Shown: positions 16,722 to 26,220, counted from the stretch's first letter. The stretch: 64,000 nucleotides of DNA from an uncultured Bacteroidales bacterium (GCA_946410455.1 CAMKAJ010000003.1:1-64000); one strand, 5' to 3'. Translations and numbers: made by a program. The notes: generated by a model not told the origin, from the letters alone.

Positions 16722-18029
16722 TTATCGCCCGTCGTAGATACCCTCAAAGAGGATAGCGCCGGAGCTGCGCTCGCCAATCAGATAAACGAACGGATGGTCG
16801 GCATGGAACTCGACTTCCTTAATATCTTCGCCGGGGCCAGCGGAGGCGGCCTTATCCATAATAACAACCGTTACAGCAGCGGCTTCCGTTCCCCATTCGG
16901 CCACATTTATGCGGGCCTTCTGTATAACGTTGCTGATCCAGAAATGCCATCCGATAACGTCGAACATATTATCGAACTCGGCACTGCTGTCGTCGAATGC
17001 CCTCACGATTCCCATGGCTTTGAGTGTACCGGGAAGCTCGAAGCGGCTTTCCATCTCGAACTTAGGTAGTTGCAGCAGTACTCTGGTATCGGTCTGCAGG
17101 GCAGAGAGAATAGTCTCCCACTGTTGGGCGGGCAGTTTTTTCATGAGTTGAGCAAGACCGTTTTTGCCTGTTTCGTTGGGCAGGAGAATGTACATATAAT
17201 ACTTCTCGCCGGCATAAGGAATGCCCACCACCCTGTAGCCATCCATTTCTGCATAAGGGAAGAAGTCAACCGTAGGCATCATGTCAACCTGCGATTTGCC
17301 GCCACCGTCAAGATAGAACGGAGTGTTCTTCATGGTGAGCTCTTCCAGAAACATCGGCGAATGCTTGTCGCCGCGCCATGCTGCCTTGAAGTAAAGGGCA
17401 TTCATGATTGCTGCAACAAAATTGCTGCTGATGTCGCCAGGATTCAGAAGAGGATAGATAAATCCTTTTGTATTGCGGTAAGCCCACTCGTTGATGCGGT
17501 CTACAACCTCTTGAGTGCTGGATGGATTAATGTACTCTACAGGAGCGTAGTAGGTCTTGTTGAGAATGTTTGCAAAGTCTTTCTTGAGAGGGAATCCATC
17601 CAGAACCAGCATAGCATCAGTGAGTTTGAGCTCCACTTCTGAATCTACGGCCGGGAGCTGGTTAAGCAAAACATTGCAGTATTCGTTGAGCGCATTCACG
17701 TCTTCTCCATAGCCGAGCGTGCGGGTAATTTCTGCCGCAGTCTCTCCGGAGGCCCCGTTCACAGTCATAGCCAGCGCATACTGGAGGCTGAGAGGAGAAA
17801 ACACCATACTCTTGGGGTTCTCTTTGTATAGCTGGGCCAAGCAATTGAAAGCAAAGGCATTACCTGCGTTCATATAAGCCTGCTGCTGCTCGGTTAGAGA
17901 GACCTTGGTAATGGTTTTTTCCGGCTCAGGTGAGCTGATGTCGATGGGCTTGTCTACCTTGGGAACTACTTGGGTATTGCAAGCGGCCGCTGCAAGCACC
18001 GCTGCCAAAACTATGAAGAGTCGTTTCAT
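16722..18029 (-). CDS. Serpin-family protease inhibitor lipoprotein
   Basis: 435 residues from the start at 18029, chosen over 18038 because MKRLFIVLAAV opens the signal peptide directly. The lipobox AAAAC places lipidation at Cys17. The serpin core is complete: NAFAFNCLAQLYKENPKSMVFSPLSL at the N terminus and HADHPFVYLIGERSSGAILFEG at the C terminus. The reactive-centre hinge is intact (GTEAAAVTVV, Gly380 onward), as required for inhibitory serpins. Counting 15 residues from the hinge Gly puts P1 at Ala394 in DKAASAG, which would favour elastase-like proteases; Lys393 as P1 would favour trypsin-like ones. Surface lipoprotein serpins could protect against host or self proteases. P1 is inference. 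Confidence 0.93.
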   Translation of the reverse strand: MKRLFIVLAAVLAAAACNTQVVPKVDKPIDISSPEPEKTITKVSLTEQQQAYMNAGNAFAFNCLAQLYKENPKSMVFSPLSLQYALAMTVNGASGETAAEITRTLGYGEDVNALNEYCNVLLNQLPAVDSEVELKLTDAMLVLDGFPLKKDFANILNKTYYAPVEYINPSSTQEVVDRINEWAYRNTKGFIYPLLNPGDISSNFVAAIMNALYFKAAWRGDKHSPMFLEELTMKNTPFYLDGGGKSQVDMMPTVDFFPYAEMDGYRVVGIPYAGEKYYMYILLPNETGKNGLAQLMKKLPAQQWETILSALQTDTRVLLQLPKFEMESRFELPGTLKAMGIVRAFDDSSAEFDNMFDVIGWHFWISNVIQKARINVAEWGTEAAAVTVVIMDKAASAGPGEDIKEVEFHADHPFVYLIGERSSGAILFEGIYDGR

Positions 18030-18089
18030 AAAAAACATTTTTACATTCTATAAATCTTCCAGGCGCCACATTATTGCATGCAAAAATAC

Positions 18090-18097
18090 TATATTTG
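18090..18097 (+). promoter_or_regulatory. -7 box TATATTTG for the RAYT-1 gene
   Basis: The consensus box lies 20 nt before ATG 18118. It excludes the longer upstream start at 17905, which would overlap the serpin gene. Confidence 0.65.
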
Positions 18098-18117
18098 TGA
18101 GAAAATACCTAAATGTT

Positions 18118-18984
18118 ATGGAAAACGAATATGTAACCAACTACTGGCACGTCTATTCTGACGGCAAACAGGCAGATATCCCTTTCTGCTCAGATGAAGA
18201 AAAAGTATTTGCAATGAACTCCGTTGCAATTGTAGCATTCCAGAACAACGTGCAGGTGCTATGCGTGAATATAAACGACACGCATCTTCATGCCGTGGTG
18301 TATGGAGAAAATGGTGAGAGGTTTAAGGAAGAGTTGCGACGGCGGATTATCGTTTTTCTCAAGCGGGAAGGGCAGGGCGATCAGTTGGGTGATGGGCTGT
18401 TCATGAGCTGTGACAGGATTACTACCCGTCGGGAACTGTTGTCCAAGATTATCTATACTTTCCGGAACTGTCTTGATTTCTACAAGAAAATGCCGTGGGA
18501 GTACCGTTTCGGAGTAGGGAATGTGTATTTTACGGAAAGCGTGGTTTGCGGCAAAGCACTAAGCGAGTTATCCTTCAGGATGCAAAAAGCTTTGTTGCGC
18601 ACAAACGATAAGATGCCCGGGGAGTGGCGTATAGACGAGCGCGGTATGCTAATACCAAGATATTTCATTGATATCCAGCATGTTGATAATCTATTTGTGA
18701 CCCCTCGAGCATTTCTGGCGTTCCTTTATGTCCGAAAGGAAGACGAGCAACTAATGAAACAGCGTCTCCATGCCCATTACCTTGAGAGCCGAACTATGGA
18801 AGAGATAAGGAAGCGAGGTAATAAACTATCCAACAGCTATTTCGGTAAGTCTTTACTTAAAGTGGATTTACGATGCCGGCTCCAAGTGGCCTCCAAGATG
18901 CTGAAGGAAGGTTTTGGAAGTAAAAGCGAAGGTTTTGCCAAGGCCTTGTACCTTTCGCTTGACGACCTGAAGAACTTGCTTTAA
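18118..18984 (+). CDS. RAYT-type Y1 transposase (REP-associated tyrosine transposase), copy 1
   Basis: 288 residues from ATG 18118; an upstream start at 17905 would run antisense through the serpin signal sequence. The Y1-transposase HUH motif is His56-Leu57-His58 in VNINDTHLHAVVYG. The following helix IIYTFRNCLDFYKKMPWEYRFG has candidate nucleophile Tyr113 and the conserved Asn117, like the YxxxN(P/C) helix of RAYTs. A C-terminal extension (LIPRYFIDIQHVDNLFVTPRAF, then a HTH-like region to the end) aligns in order with the second RAYT at 62476-63330. RAYTs are domesticated single-copy relatives of IS200/IS605 that act on REP hairpins. A family-2 palindrome starts 33 bp after the stop. Motif-level identification is good; activity is untested. 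Confidence 0.82.
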   Translation: MENEYVTNYWHVYSDGKQADIPFCSDEEKVFAMNSVAIVAFQNNVQVLCVNINDTHLHAVVYGENGERFKEELRRRIIVFLKREGQGDQLGDGLFMSCDRITTRRELLSKIIYTFRNCLDFYKKMPWEYRFGVGNVYFTESVVCGKALSELSFRMQKALLRTNDKMPGEWRIDERGMLIPRYFIDIQHVDNLFVTPRAFLAFLYVRKEDEQLMKQRLHAHYLESRTMEEIRKRGNKLSNSYFGKSLLKVDLRCRLQVASKMLKEGFGSKSEGFAKALYLSLDDLKNLL

Positions 18985-19016
18985 TCCCTTGGCCTAACGT
19001 CTGCCCGGCCTTATTT

Positions 19017-19139
19017 CAGTATTCGCAAAGTACACTTTTGGCCTTCTACTGCTAAAAACGTTCTAGACCCCCACTTTCTATCCGGGGGTGAAAAACACTT
19101 TTGGCGCTCTGGGGCCGATTATGTACTTTGCTAGTACTG
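19017..19139 (-). repeat. Family-2 REPIN-like palindrome, right copy
   Basis: 123 bp, the inverse of 15012-15134 with five differences. Homology also extends past 19139 through TGACATAATG to about 19168. It fills most of the 222-bp gap between the convergent RAYT-1 and smpB genes, so it could also serve as a bidirectional transcript end. The central CCCCCACTTTCTATCCGGGGG hairpin is GC-rich. Confidence 0.88.
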
Positions 19140-19206
19140 AGACTGCCCGGACTTGACATAATGTGCAGCTGCAAGCGGAGCTGCCGCAGCGAAAGGCAAC
19201 AAAAGG

Positions 19207-19668
19207 CTACCCGCGCTCCATCTCGCGGCGGATGTCTTTCTCGCGGATGGTGGCGCGCTTGTCGAATTCTTTCTTGCCTCGGGCCAGGGCGATGTGGAGC
19301 TTGGCGTAACCGTTTTCTGAAATATATGCGCGTACGGCTACGATGGTAAGTCCTTTGGTCTTGGTGGCCTGCTCCAGATGCCGCAGCTCGCGGCGGGTGA
19401 GGAGCAGCTTGCGGTCGCGGGCCGGCTCGTGGCTACCCCACTTGGACGCCCAGAAATAAGTGGAGATATTCATCCCCTTAACGTAGAGCTCACCTCCGGA
19501 AAAATAGCACCAGGCATCTGCCAGGGACGCTTTGCCCGCGCGCAGCGACTTAATCTCCGTGCCCACGAGCACTATCCCGGCGTCGTATTGCTCCAGGAAC
19601 TCGTAGTCGAACGATGCGCGCTTGTTGTTTATTTGCACGCGGTGCTGTTTCTCCTTCCGGGAACTCAT
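19207..19668 (-). CDS. smpB: SsrA-binding protein SmpB
   Basis: 153 residues. SmpB binds tmRNA (SsrA) and delivers it to stalled ribosomes for trans-translation. The conserved N-terminal [30 protein letters not shown], the central [17 protein letters not shown] and the basic C-terminal tail [22 protein letters not shown] are all visible; the tail is the part that enters the mRNA channel. The length is normal. It overlaps metK by 4 bp on the same strand, so the two are cotranscribed. No tmRNA gene was seen in the window. Confidence 0.97.
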   Translation of the reverse strand: MSSRKEKQHRVQINNKRASFDYEFLEQYDAGIVLVGTEIKSLRAGKASLADAWCYFSGGELYVKGMNISTYFWASKWGSHEPARDRKLLLTRRELRHLEQATKTKGLTIVAVRAYISENGYAKLHIALARGKKEFDKRATIREKDIRREMERG

Positions 19669-20909
19669 AGACCGAACGCTTTTTTGATATCGTCAACCTT
19701 GTCCAGCAGCTCCCAGCCGAAGAACTGCACCTCCCGATCCTCGCCGCAGACGCGCACAACTGCCTTGTACGGCTTGCGTCCCACGTGACCGTAAGCGGCT
19801 GTAGGGCCGAAGATTGGATTCTTGAGCCCGAACCTGCGCACAATGGCTGCGGGACGCAGGTCAAATAGTTCGCGCACGCGGGCGGCAATCTCTCCGTCGC
19901 CACCGGGAACATGTGCGCTGCCGTAGGTCTCCACGAACACGCTCACCGGTTCTGCTACTCCAATTGCGTAGGCCAGCTGCACAAGGCACTCGTCGCACAC
20001 TCCAGCGGCGACGAGATTTTTGGCGATATGGCGGGCAGCATAAGCTGCACTGCGGTCTACCTTGGAGGAATCTTTGCCCGAGAAGGCGCCGCCGCCGTGG
20101 GCCCCGCGTCCGCCGTAGGTATCCACGATAATCTTGCGCCCCGTGAGTCCGGTGTCGCCGGCAGGACCTCCGATCACGAACTTCCCGGTGGGGTTTACGT
20201 GCAGCAGCCAATCCCCCTTGAAGAGAGCTGCTGTGCGTTCGGGGAGCTTGGCTATCATCCTGGGTATCAATACTTCACGAACGTCATGCTCGATTCTGGC
20301 ATGCATGGCCTCCTCGGTATCGAACTCGTCGTGCTGGGTACTTAATACAATAGTATGTACTCGCACCGGATGGTGGTGCGACGAGAACTCCACCGTAAAC
20401 TGTGCCTTAGCGTCCGGGCGGAGGTAGGGCATGAGCTCAGGCTCCTCGTGGCGGATAACAGACAGCTCACGAAGCAAAGCATGCGAGAGGCTCAGGGCCA
20501 ACGGCATGTATTCTTCGGTGTCGCGGCTGGCGTAGCCGAACATCATTCCCTGGTCTCCGGCGCCCTGCTCGTCCTCGCTCTCGCGAACGACTCCACGGTT
20601 GATGTCGGCGCTCTGCTCGTGAATGGTGCTGATAATGCCGCAAGAAGAAGCGTCGAAGCCATACTCCGCCTTGGTGTAACCTATGCGGGAGATGACGTCG
20701 CGAACCACTGCATGGATATCTACATAAGCGTGCTCGGAACGCACCTCTCCGCCAACTACCACAAGGCCGGCGGTACAGAAGGTTTCACAAGCAACTTTTG
20801 CGTCCGGATCCTGGGAGAGAAATTCGTCCAGGATAGCGTCTGAAATCTGGTCGGCAACCTTGTCGGGATGCCCTTCGGAGACTGACTCCGATGAGAATAA
20901 ATAGTTCAT
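19665..20909 (-). CDS. metK: S-adenosylmethionine synthetase
   Basis: 414 residues from the start at 20909 ([16 protein letters not shown]); a longer start at 20945 would add a non-conserved 12-residue extension. The enzyme makes SAM from methionine and ATP. Signature motifs are [20 protein letters not shown], the ATP-site hexapeptide-like [12 protein letters not shown], the Gly-rich [27 protein letters not shown], and the C-terminal [11 protein letters not shown] region. It overlaps smpB by 4 bp. The -7 box TACCTTTG on this strand (20971-20978) gives a leader of about 60 nt, long enough to hold control elements, although I see no recognisable SAM riboswitch. Confidence 0.97.
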   Translation of the reverse strand: MNYLFSSESVSEGHPDKVADQISDAILDEFLSQDPDAKVACETFCTAGLVVVGGEVRSEHAYVDIHAVVRDVISRIGYTKAEYGFDASSCGIISTIHEQSADINRGVVRESEDEQGAGDQGMMFGYASRDTEEYMPLALSLSHALLRELSVIRHEEPELMPYLRPDAKAQFTVEFSSHHHPVRVHTIVLSTQHDEFDTEEAMHARIEHDVREVLIPRMIAKLPERTAALFKGDWLLHVNPTGKFVIGGPAGDTGLTGRKIIVDTYGGRGAHGGGAFSGKDSSKVDRSAAYAARHIAKNLVAAGVCDECLVQLAYAIGVAEPVSVFVETYGSAHVPGGDGEIAARVRELFDLRPAAIVRRFGLKNPIFGPTAAYGHVGRKPYKAVVRVCGEDREVQFFGWELLDKVDDIKKAFGL

Positions 20910-20970
20910 TTTAGCATTTTTTAGAGCGAGGTTGCAAGCAGGCAAATCTGTCCTCGCAAGTTATTGGGGA

Positions 20971-20978
20971 CAAAGGTA
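20971..20978 (-). promoter_or_regulatory. -7 box TACCTTTG of the metK-smpB operon
   Basis: A consensus TAnnTTTG box on the minus strand 61 nt before the metK start, inside the 170-bp divergent intergenic region shared with the TonB receptor promoter. Confidence 0.65.
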
Positions 20979-21011
20979 AGTAAAAATTGTTAATAATTTG
21001 TTCATTTCTCA

Positions 21012-21043
21012 TTTGTAGGAGATAAATTCTTAAACTAACTTTG
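21012..21043 (+). promoter_or_regulatory. Full Bacteroidetes promoter TTTG-N20-TAACTTTG
   Basis: The -33 box TTTG (21012-21015), a 20-nt spacer and the -7 box TAACTTTG (21036-21043) form a textbook sigma-ABfr-type promoter. It lies 36 nt before ATG 21080 of the TonB receptor. Confidence 0.85.
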
Positions 21044-21079
21044 CACCACGAAAAAAACTTTAACGTTATTTTTTACTGT

Positions 21080-24000
21080 ATGAAAAAATCATTCAAAGCA
21101 TTGTTGCTGTCTATCTCAGCAATGTTTTTTGTCGTGTCCGCCTATGCGCAGGTCACGACATCCGCTCTCGCCGGCAAGGTAGTTGACGCCAGCGGGCAAG
21201 CCGTACCCGGAGCTACCGTCGTGGCGGTACACACTCCTTCGGGCTCCCAGTACTACGGCCTCACCAACACTGAGGGCCGTTACAACATCAACGGTATGCG
21301 TACCGGTGGTCCCTACACGGTAGAGATCTCCTGCCTCGGATACCGCAAGGTGAATTTCACGGATGTAACCCTCCAGCTTGCTGAGGTTTACGCCCTGAAT
21401 GCCAGCTTGTCCGACGATGCAGAGCTGCTCAGCGAAGCCGTTGTGATTTCTACCGCGACCTCCAAGTTCTCCACCGAGAAGACCGGAGCCGCGATGAACA
21501 TCAGCAACAAGGAAATCGTGAGCGTGCCTACTGTCAACCGCAGCATCACCGACGTTACCCGCCTTTCTCCTTACGGCGGCAACGGAATGAGCTTCGCCGG
21601 TACCGACGGACGTACTGCCAACTTCACCGTTGACGGTGCGAACTTCAACAACAACTTTGGTCTTTCTTCCAACCTGCCCGGTGGCGGTAACCCTATCTCC
21701 ATCGACGCTCTCGAGGAAATCCAGGTTGTCATCAGCCCCTACGACGTACGTCAGGCCAACTTCAAGGGCGGCGGCGTGAACGCTATCACCAAGTCCGGTA
21801 CCAACACCCTGAAGGGAACCGCTTATGTATATCACCGCAACGAGAACATGCGCGGTAACACCGTGAACGGCGTTGAGCAGTCCGGTGCCCGCGACATCGA
21901 CCGCAATACCACCTACGGTCTGACTCTCGGCGGCCCCATCGTGAAGAACAAACTCTTCTTCTTCGTAAACTTCGAGTATTCCAAGACTCCTTCCGTGGCA
22001 GTCCGCTGGAGAGGCTCCCAGAACGGAGTCGGCAGCGAGGCCCTCAGCCTTTCTTACTGTACTCTCGACGACCTGCAGCGCGTCAAGGACCATGTTTGGG
22101 ACACTTATAAGTACGACACCGGTTCTTACACCGACTTCCCTGCAGACCAGAACAACATGAAGGCTCTGGCCCGTATCGACTGGAACATCAGCGACAAGCA
22201 CCACCTTGCACTGCGTTACAACTACACCAACAACCTGGTGTGGAACGGCCCCAACGCCTCTTCTATGGACGGCGGCACCCGTTCTCCTTACTCACGTACT
22301 TCCCTGTACTCCATGGCCTTCGCCAACTCGATGTATTCCATGAACAACCGCGTTCACACCGGATCCATCGACCTCAACAGCCGCCTGAGCGACCATCTGA
22401 GCAACCAGTTCCTGGCAACCTTCTCCATGCTCGATGACGTCCGTGGTTCCAACTCCACCGACTTCCCGTTCATCGACATCCAGGACGGCACCGGCAACAA
22501 TGTTCAGTACATGTCTCTCGGTTACGAGCTCTTTACATGGAACAACGCAGTCCACAATACCGTTATCAACGTTAAGGACGACCTCACATGGTACGCTGGC
22601 AACCATAAGGTTACCGGTGGCGTGAGCTACGAGTACCAGATGGCCGACAACCAGTACATGCGTAACGGTACAGGTTACTATCGCTATGCAAGCGTAGATG
22701 ACTTCATCAACGGTGCAACTCCCGAGGTTGTCGCTCTCACCTACGGCTACGTGAAGGAAGGCCAGACCGAGCCTGAGTTTGCTCCTGCAGCCCGTGTGCG
22801 TTTCCACAAGGCCGGTCTCTATGTACAGGATGAGTGGGCCGCCACCGAGAAGTTCAAGCTCACCGCAGGTATCCGTCTGGACGGTCTGTTCTTCGATAAT
22901 CAGGACCTGATGACCAACGCAGCCATCCAGAATCTCTCTTACTATCCTCAGACTTATGGTTACACCGAGCAGCACATCGACACCGGTGTATGGCCTACCG
23001 CCAACATCACCGTCTCTCCTCGTATCGGTTTCACCTGGGATGTCCTGGGCGACAAGAGCCTGAAGGTTCGTGGTGGTACCGGTCTGTTCAGCGGCCGTAT
23101 CCCTCTGGTGTTCTTCACCAACATGCCTACCAACAGCGGTATGGTGCAGTACAGGGCCGCCCTCAATGCCAAGAGCAAGCTCCCCAACGGAGAGGCTCTC
23201 GATATGAGCCAGTTTGCAGGCGGCGTGCTTAGCAGGACCGACCTTTACAACAAGCTCATCAGCCTTGGTTATCCCGCAAGCGTAACTCCCGAGGACGGCA
23301 CCAAGCCTTCTTCCATCGCTGCTGTGGATCCTAAGTTCAAGATGCCTCAGGAGTGGAAGACCTCCCTCGCTGTAGACTACAGCTTCCCGACCTCCTTCCC
23401 CTTCACTGTAAGCGCAGAAGGTATCTTCAACAAGACCGTCAACGACGTGACCATGACCGACTGGAGCATGAAGCCCGTCGAGAGCTTTGCAAGGTTCAAC
23501 GGCGCCGACAACCGTCCTATCTATCCTTCCGATTTCCGTAACGGTACCAAGGCATTCGTGCTGGGCAATACCAACCTCGGTTACGGCTGGAGCGCCAACG
23601 TATCCCTGAACATGCAGCCCATCCCTGAGCTCAGCCTCTACGCAGCTTACACTCACGTAGCACGTTACGAGGTTACCGGTCTTCCCGGTTCCGACGCCGA
23701 GTCTGCATTCACCTATGTTCCTACCGTCAACGGTCCCAACAACATCAAGCTCCACAGTTCCCAGTATGTTACCCCCGACCGTGTGATCGCTTCCATCACT
23801 CACAACGACCACAGCGGCAACCACTTCAGCCTCATCTACGAAGGCTGGAAGGGCGGCTACAACTACTCCTACATGGTTGCTAACGATATGAACGGCGACG
23901 GCTATCAGTACGACGCTCTCTATATCCCTACCGACGACCAGGTTGCAAACCGTGAGTTCCGCTTTGTCTCCGACGGCGACCGCGACCGCTTCATGGCCTT

Positions 24001-24385
24001 CGTTCACAACGATCCTTACTTGAGCAAGCATCAGGGCCAGTACGCAGAGGGCTATGCAGTGTTCTCTCCTTGGGTACACCGCTTCGACTTTGCTTACAAG
24101 CACGACTTCAAGGTGAACATCGGCAAGACCACCAACATCCTCCAGCTCAGCGCCGATATCAAGAATATCGCCAACCTCTTCAACAGCAGCTGGGGCGTAT
24201 CCAAGTCTATGAACGCCAACCTCAACTCCGGCCGTATCCTCAAGTACGAGGGTGCTGACCCCGAGGGTTATGCAACATTCTCCACTCCTTCCGCCGTGAG
24301 CGGCAGCACCGTTACCTGGGCCCCTGTTTATTCAATAGGCCAGTGCTGGTACGCTTCCGTCGGTATCAAATACATGTTCAACTAA
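21080..24385 (+). CDS. Oar-like TonB-dependent outer-membrane receptor
   Basis: 1101 residues from ATG 21080; an upstream TTG lies inside the promoter. The signal peptide is 1-24 (VVSAYAQ). A CarboxypepD_reg-like domain (about 28-115, LAGKVVDASGQAVPGATV) precedes a plug domain (DGRTANFTVDGANFNNNFGL, NAITKSGTN) and a long barrel ending VGIKYMFN with a terminal aromatic region. The Oar-like class, with a TVDG plug rather than SusC features, is common in Bacteroidetes; substrates are mostly unknown. It should move a large ligand across the outer membrane with TonB energy. The OB-fold lipoprotein gene follows after 18 bp, which suggests a receptor plus surface-binding pair within the proposed nucleic-acid locus. 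Confidence 0.93.
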   Translation: MKKSFKALLLSISAMFFVVSAYAQVTTSALAGKVVDASGQAVPGATVVAVHTPSGSQYYGLTNTEGRYNINGMRTGGPYTVEISCLGYRKVNFTDVTLQLAEVYALNASLSDDAELLSEAVVISTATSKFSTEKTGAAMNISNKEIVSVPTVNRSITDVTRLSPYGGNGMSFAGTDGRTANFTVDGANFNNNFGLSSNLPGGGNPISIDALEEIQVVISPYDVRQANFKGGGVNAITKSGTNTLKGTAYVYHRNENMRGNTVNGVEQSGARDIDRNTTYGLTLGGPIVKNKLFFFVNFEYSKTPSVAVRWRGSQNGVGSEALSLSYCTLDDLQRVKDHVWDTYKYDTGSYTDFPADQNNMKALARIDWNISDKHHLALRYNYTNNLVWNGPNASSMDGGTRSPYSRTSLYSMAFANSMYSMNNRVHTGSIDLNSRLSDHLSNQFLATFSMLDDVRGSNSTDFPFIDIQDGTGNNVQYMSLGYELFTWNNAVHNTVINVKDDLTWYAGNHKVTGGVSYEYQMADNQYMRNGTGYYRYASVDDFINGATPEVVALTYGYVKEGQTEPEFAPAARVRFHKAGLYVQDEWAATEKFKLTAGIRLDGLFFDNQDLMTNAAIQNLSYYPQTYGYTEQHIDTGVWPTANITVSPRIGFTWDVLGDKSLKVRGGTGLFSGRIPLVFFTNMPTNSGMVQYRAALNAKSKLPNGEALDMSQFAGGVLSRTDLYNKLISLGYPASVTPEDGTKPSSIAAVDPKFKMPQEWKTSLAVDYSFPTSFPFTVSAEGIFNKTVNDVTMTDWSMKPVESFARFNGADNRPIYPSDFRNGTKAFVLGNTNLGYGWSANVSLNMQPIPELSLYAAYTHVARYEVTGLPGSDAESAFTYVPTVNGPNNIKLHSSQYVTPDRVIASITHNDHSGNHFSLIYEGWKGGYNYSYMVANDMNGDGYQYDALYIPTDDQVANREFRFVSDGDRDRFMAFVHNDPYLSKHQGQYAEGYAVFSPWVHRFDFAYKHDFKVNIGKTTNILQLSADIKNIANLFNSSWGVSKSMNANLNSGRILKYEGADPEGYATFSTPSAVSGSTVTWAPVYSIGQCWYASVGIKYMFN

Positions 24386-24403
24386 TAAAGAAGTACAGGC
24401 ATT

Positions 24404-26134
24404 ATGAAACTTAAGACTATATTTGCTGCTATTGCTGCTTCTCTGTTCGTTTTCGCTGCTTGCGAAAAGGAAGGCCCTACTTCTCTCGACAATATCTCTC
24501 TCGACAAGACATATCTGTCTATCCCTGCTGCCGGTGGTTCCGCCAGCGTAATAATCTCCGCTACTGATGCTTGGAATCTTGCCAAGGATATCGAAATCGG
24601 CAAAGACTCCGACAAGAATCCTATCCTGTCTGAGCTTCCTAAGTGGCTTACCGCAAATGTCATCAGCGGCGGCGAGGGTGAGACCACCCTTACATTTACC
24701 GCAGAGGCTATCGACGGTGGTCGTGAGCAGGAATTCCACATTATCTGCGGCGACCATACCCAGTACCTCCTTGTCCGCCAGGGCTCCCTGGAGGCCGTGA
24801 AGGCCAGCTGCGCCGACGTTATTGCCGGTGCTGATGGCAAGACTTACACCGTTACCGGTACTTGCACCTCCATCGCCAATACCAGCTATGGCAACTGGTA
24901 CCTGGCCGATAATTCCGGCGAGATTTACATCTACGGTACCGTTGACGGAACCGGCAAGTACAACTGGAGCAGCTTCAACATCGAGGTTGGTGACGTTGTT
25001 ACTGTGCAGGGCCCCAAGACCACTTATAACGGAACCGTCGAGCTCGTTGACGTATCTGTAGTGAAGGTTGTCAAGTCCCTCATCAAGCTCGACAACAGCT
25101 CTTTCGGATTTGCTGCAGACGGTGGCGAGTTCACTGTTAAGGCCGCCTACAAGGGAAGCGGTGTATTCGTAAAGCCTTCTGCTGACTGGGTTGTAATGAC
25201 CGGTATGGACTACGTCAAGGGTATTGCATCCAAGACCGAGCCCAACCCTGCTGATACTGCACTCGTCAGCTTCAAGGTGCTCGAAAGCCAGCAGGAAGAG
25301 AGCCGCAAGGCTACCATTGAGTTCGCATCTTCTTCTTCCAGCTCTACCTCCAGCATCGTTGTTGCCGTGAGCCAGACCGGCCTCGTGGGCACCGCAACCA
25401 ACCCCTTCACTGTAGCTCAGGCCATCGAGTTCTGCCAGACTCTTACCGCAGCAACTCCTAACGACCTTTATGTAAAGGGCAAGATTTCGCGCATTATTGC
25501 AAACGGTGAGTTCGGTTCCTACGGCAATGCTACCTTCTACATCTCCGACGACGGTGAGTACAAGGGTACCGACGACAAGAACTGCGACGTAGCACATGAC
25601 TTCGAGGTTTATCGCGCTCTCTATTTTGGCAATCAGAAGTGGGTTGCAGGTCAGGCTCAGATTGCTGTTGGCGACGAGGTTGTGATTTGCGGCCAGCTTA
25701 CTCTCTACAAGGGCATTTCCGAGACCAACCAGAACAAGGCGTGGCTCTACAAGGTCAACGGCGTTTCCAATGGCGACAACGGCCTTGGCAACCTTGTGAG
25801 CCCCTTCAACTCAGCAGGTGCTAAGGCTTGCATTGATGCGGCTTTCGCAGGCAATGTGTATGTAAAGGGTATCATCTCTGAGATCATCAAGAATGGAGCG
25901 TTCTCCGCGCAGTACGGCAACGCCAGCTTCTGGATCTCAGATGACGGCACGGCCAAGGAATTCGAGGCTTACCGCGTGCTCTATCTTGGCAACCGCAAGT
26001 GGGTCGAGGGCGATACCCAGATTGCCGTAGGCGACAATGTGATCCTGCATGGTGCTCTTACCAAGTACGGCGACACCTACGAGACGTCTGGTAACAAGGC
26101 TTACATCTACTCTCTCAACGGCAAAACCGAGTAA
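24404..26134 (+). CDS. Lipoprotein with BACON and tandem OB-fold-like domains
   Basis: 576 residues. The lipobox FAAC gives a lipidated cysteine near residue 20. A BACON-like domain (25-130) is followed by an OB-fold-like domain at about 130-225 (YTVTGTCTSIANTSYGNWYLADNSGEIYIYG), resembling the YhcR-type OB folds attached to secreted nucleases. A second BACON-like domain follows (228-330). Two repeats of about 110-130 residues (330-460 and 464-576) share YVKGKISRI..YGNATFYISDDG, SEIIKNGAFSAQYGNASFWISDDG and QIAVGDEV. It is expressed with the TonB receptor upstream. OB folds commonly bind nucleic acid or oligosaccharide, so it is a likely surface ligand-binding protein. The ligand is inference. 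Confidence 0.85.
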   Translation: MKLKTIFAAIAASLFVFAACEKEGPTSLDNISLDKTYLSIPAAGGSASVIISATDAWNLAKDIEIGKDSDKNPILSELPKWLTANVISGGEGETTLTFTAEAIDGGREQEFHIICGDHTQYLLVRQGSLEAVKASCADVIAGADGKTYTVTGTCTSIANTSYGNWYLADNSGEIYIYGTVDGTGKYNWSSFNIEVGDVVTVQGPKTTYNGTVELVDVSVVKVVKSLIKLDNSSFGFAADGGEFTVKAAYKGSGVFVKPSADWVVMTGMDYVKGIASKTEPNPADTALVSFKVLESQQEESRKATIEFASSSSSSTSSIVVAVSQTGLVGTATNPFTVAQAIEFCQTLTAATPNDLYVKGKISRIIANGEFGSYGNATFYISDDGEYKGTDDKNCDVAHDFEVYRALYFGNQKWVAGQAQIAVGDEVVICGQLTLYKGISETNQNKAWLYKVNGVSNGDNGLGNLVSPFNSAGAKACIDAAFAGNVYVKGIISEIIKNGAFSAQYGNASFWISDDGTAKEFEAYRVLYLGNRKWVEGDTQIAVGDNVILHGALTKYGDTYETSGNKAYIYSLNGKTE

Positions 26135-26162
26135 TCGATTCTCCGTAAATATCTTAGAAAAG

Positions 26163-26190
26163 CTCCCTCATTCGTTGCGGGAGTTTTTTT
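26163..26190 (+). terminator. Rho-independent terminator after the first TonB receptor operon
   Basis: The CTCCC (26163-26167) and GGGAG (26179-26183) arms form a hairpin followed by TTTTTTT (26184-26190). The last T residues are also part of the -33 TTTG of the next promoter. Confidence 0.8.
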
Positions 26191-26220
26191 TGTTTGTGTG
26201 TTAATTATTATTTATCTTTG
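26189..26220 (+). promoter_or_regulatory. Full promoter TTTG-N20-TATCTTTG for the second operon
   Basis: The -33 TTTG (26189-26192) overlaps the upstream terminator T run. The -7 TATCTTTG is at 26213-26220. The leader to ATG 26262 is about 37 nt. It should drive 26262 to 36722. Confidence 0.82.

Noticed and set aside
17905..18117. N-terminal extension of RAYT-1 from an upstream start
   Set aside because: It runs antisense through the serpin signal sequence, and a promoter box at 18090 lies inside it; the HUH-domain start fits ATG 18118.
15012..19139. Classical composite transposon bounded by insertion sequences
   Set aside because: The bracketing 123-bp repeats carry no transposase of their own and are palindromic REPIN-like elements; no clear target-site duplication was found. 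A composite unit is kept only as an alternative in the findings.
20910..20970. SAM riboswitch in the metK leader
   Set aside because: The leader of about 60 nt is too short for known SAM aptamers and shows no matching stems.
22292..24103. 603-codon open frame antisense to the TonB receptor gene, and similar long antisense frames at 26208-27848, 31361-33109 and 37852-39357
   Set aside because: They mirror strong codon bias of the sense genes, have no recognisable domains, starts or promoters, and the sense products are clear family members.
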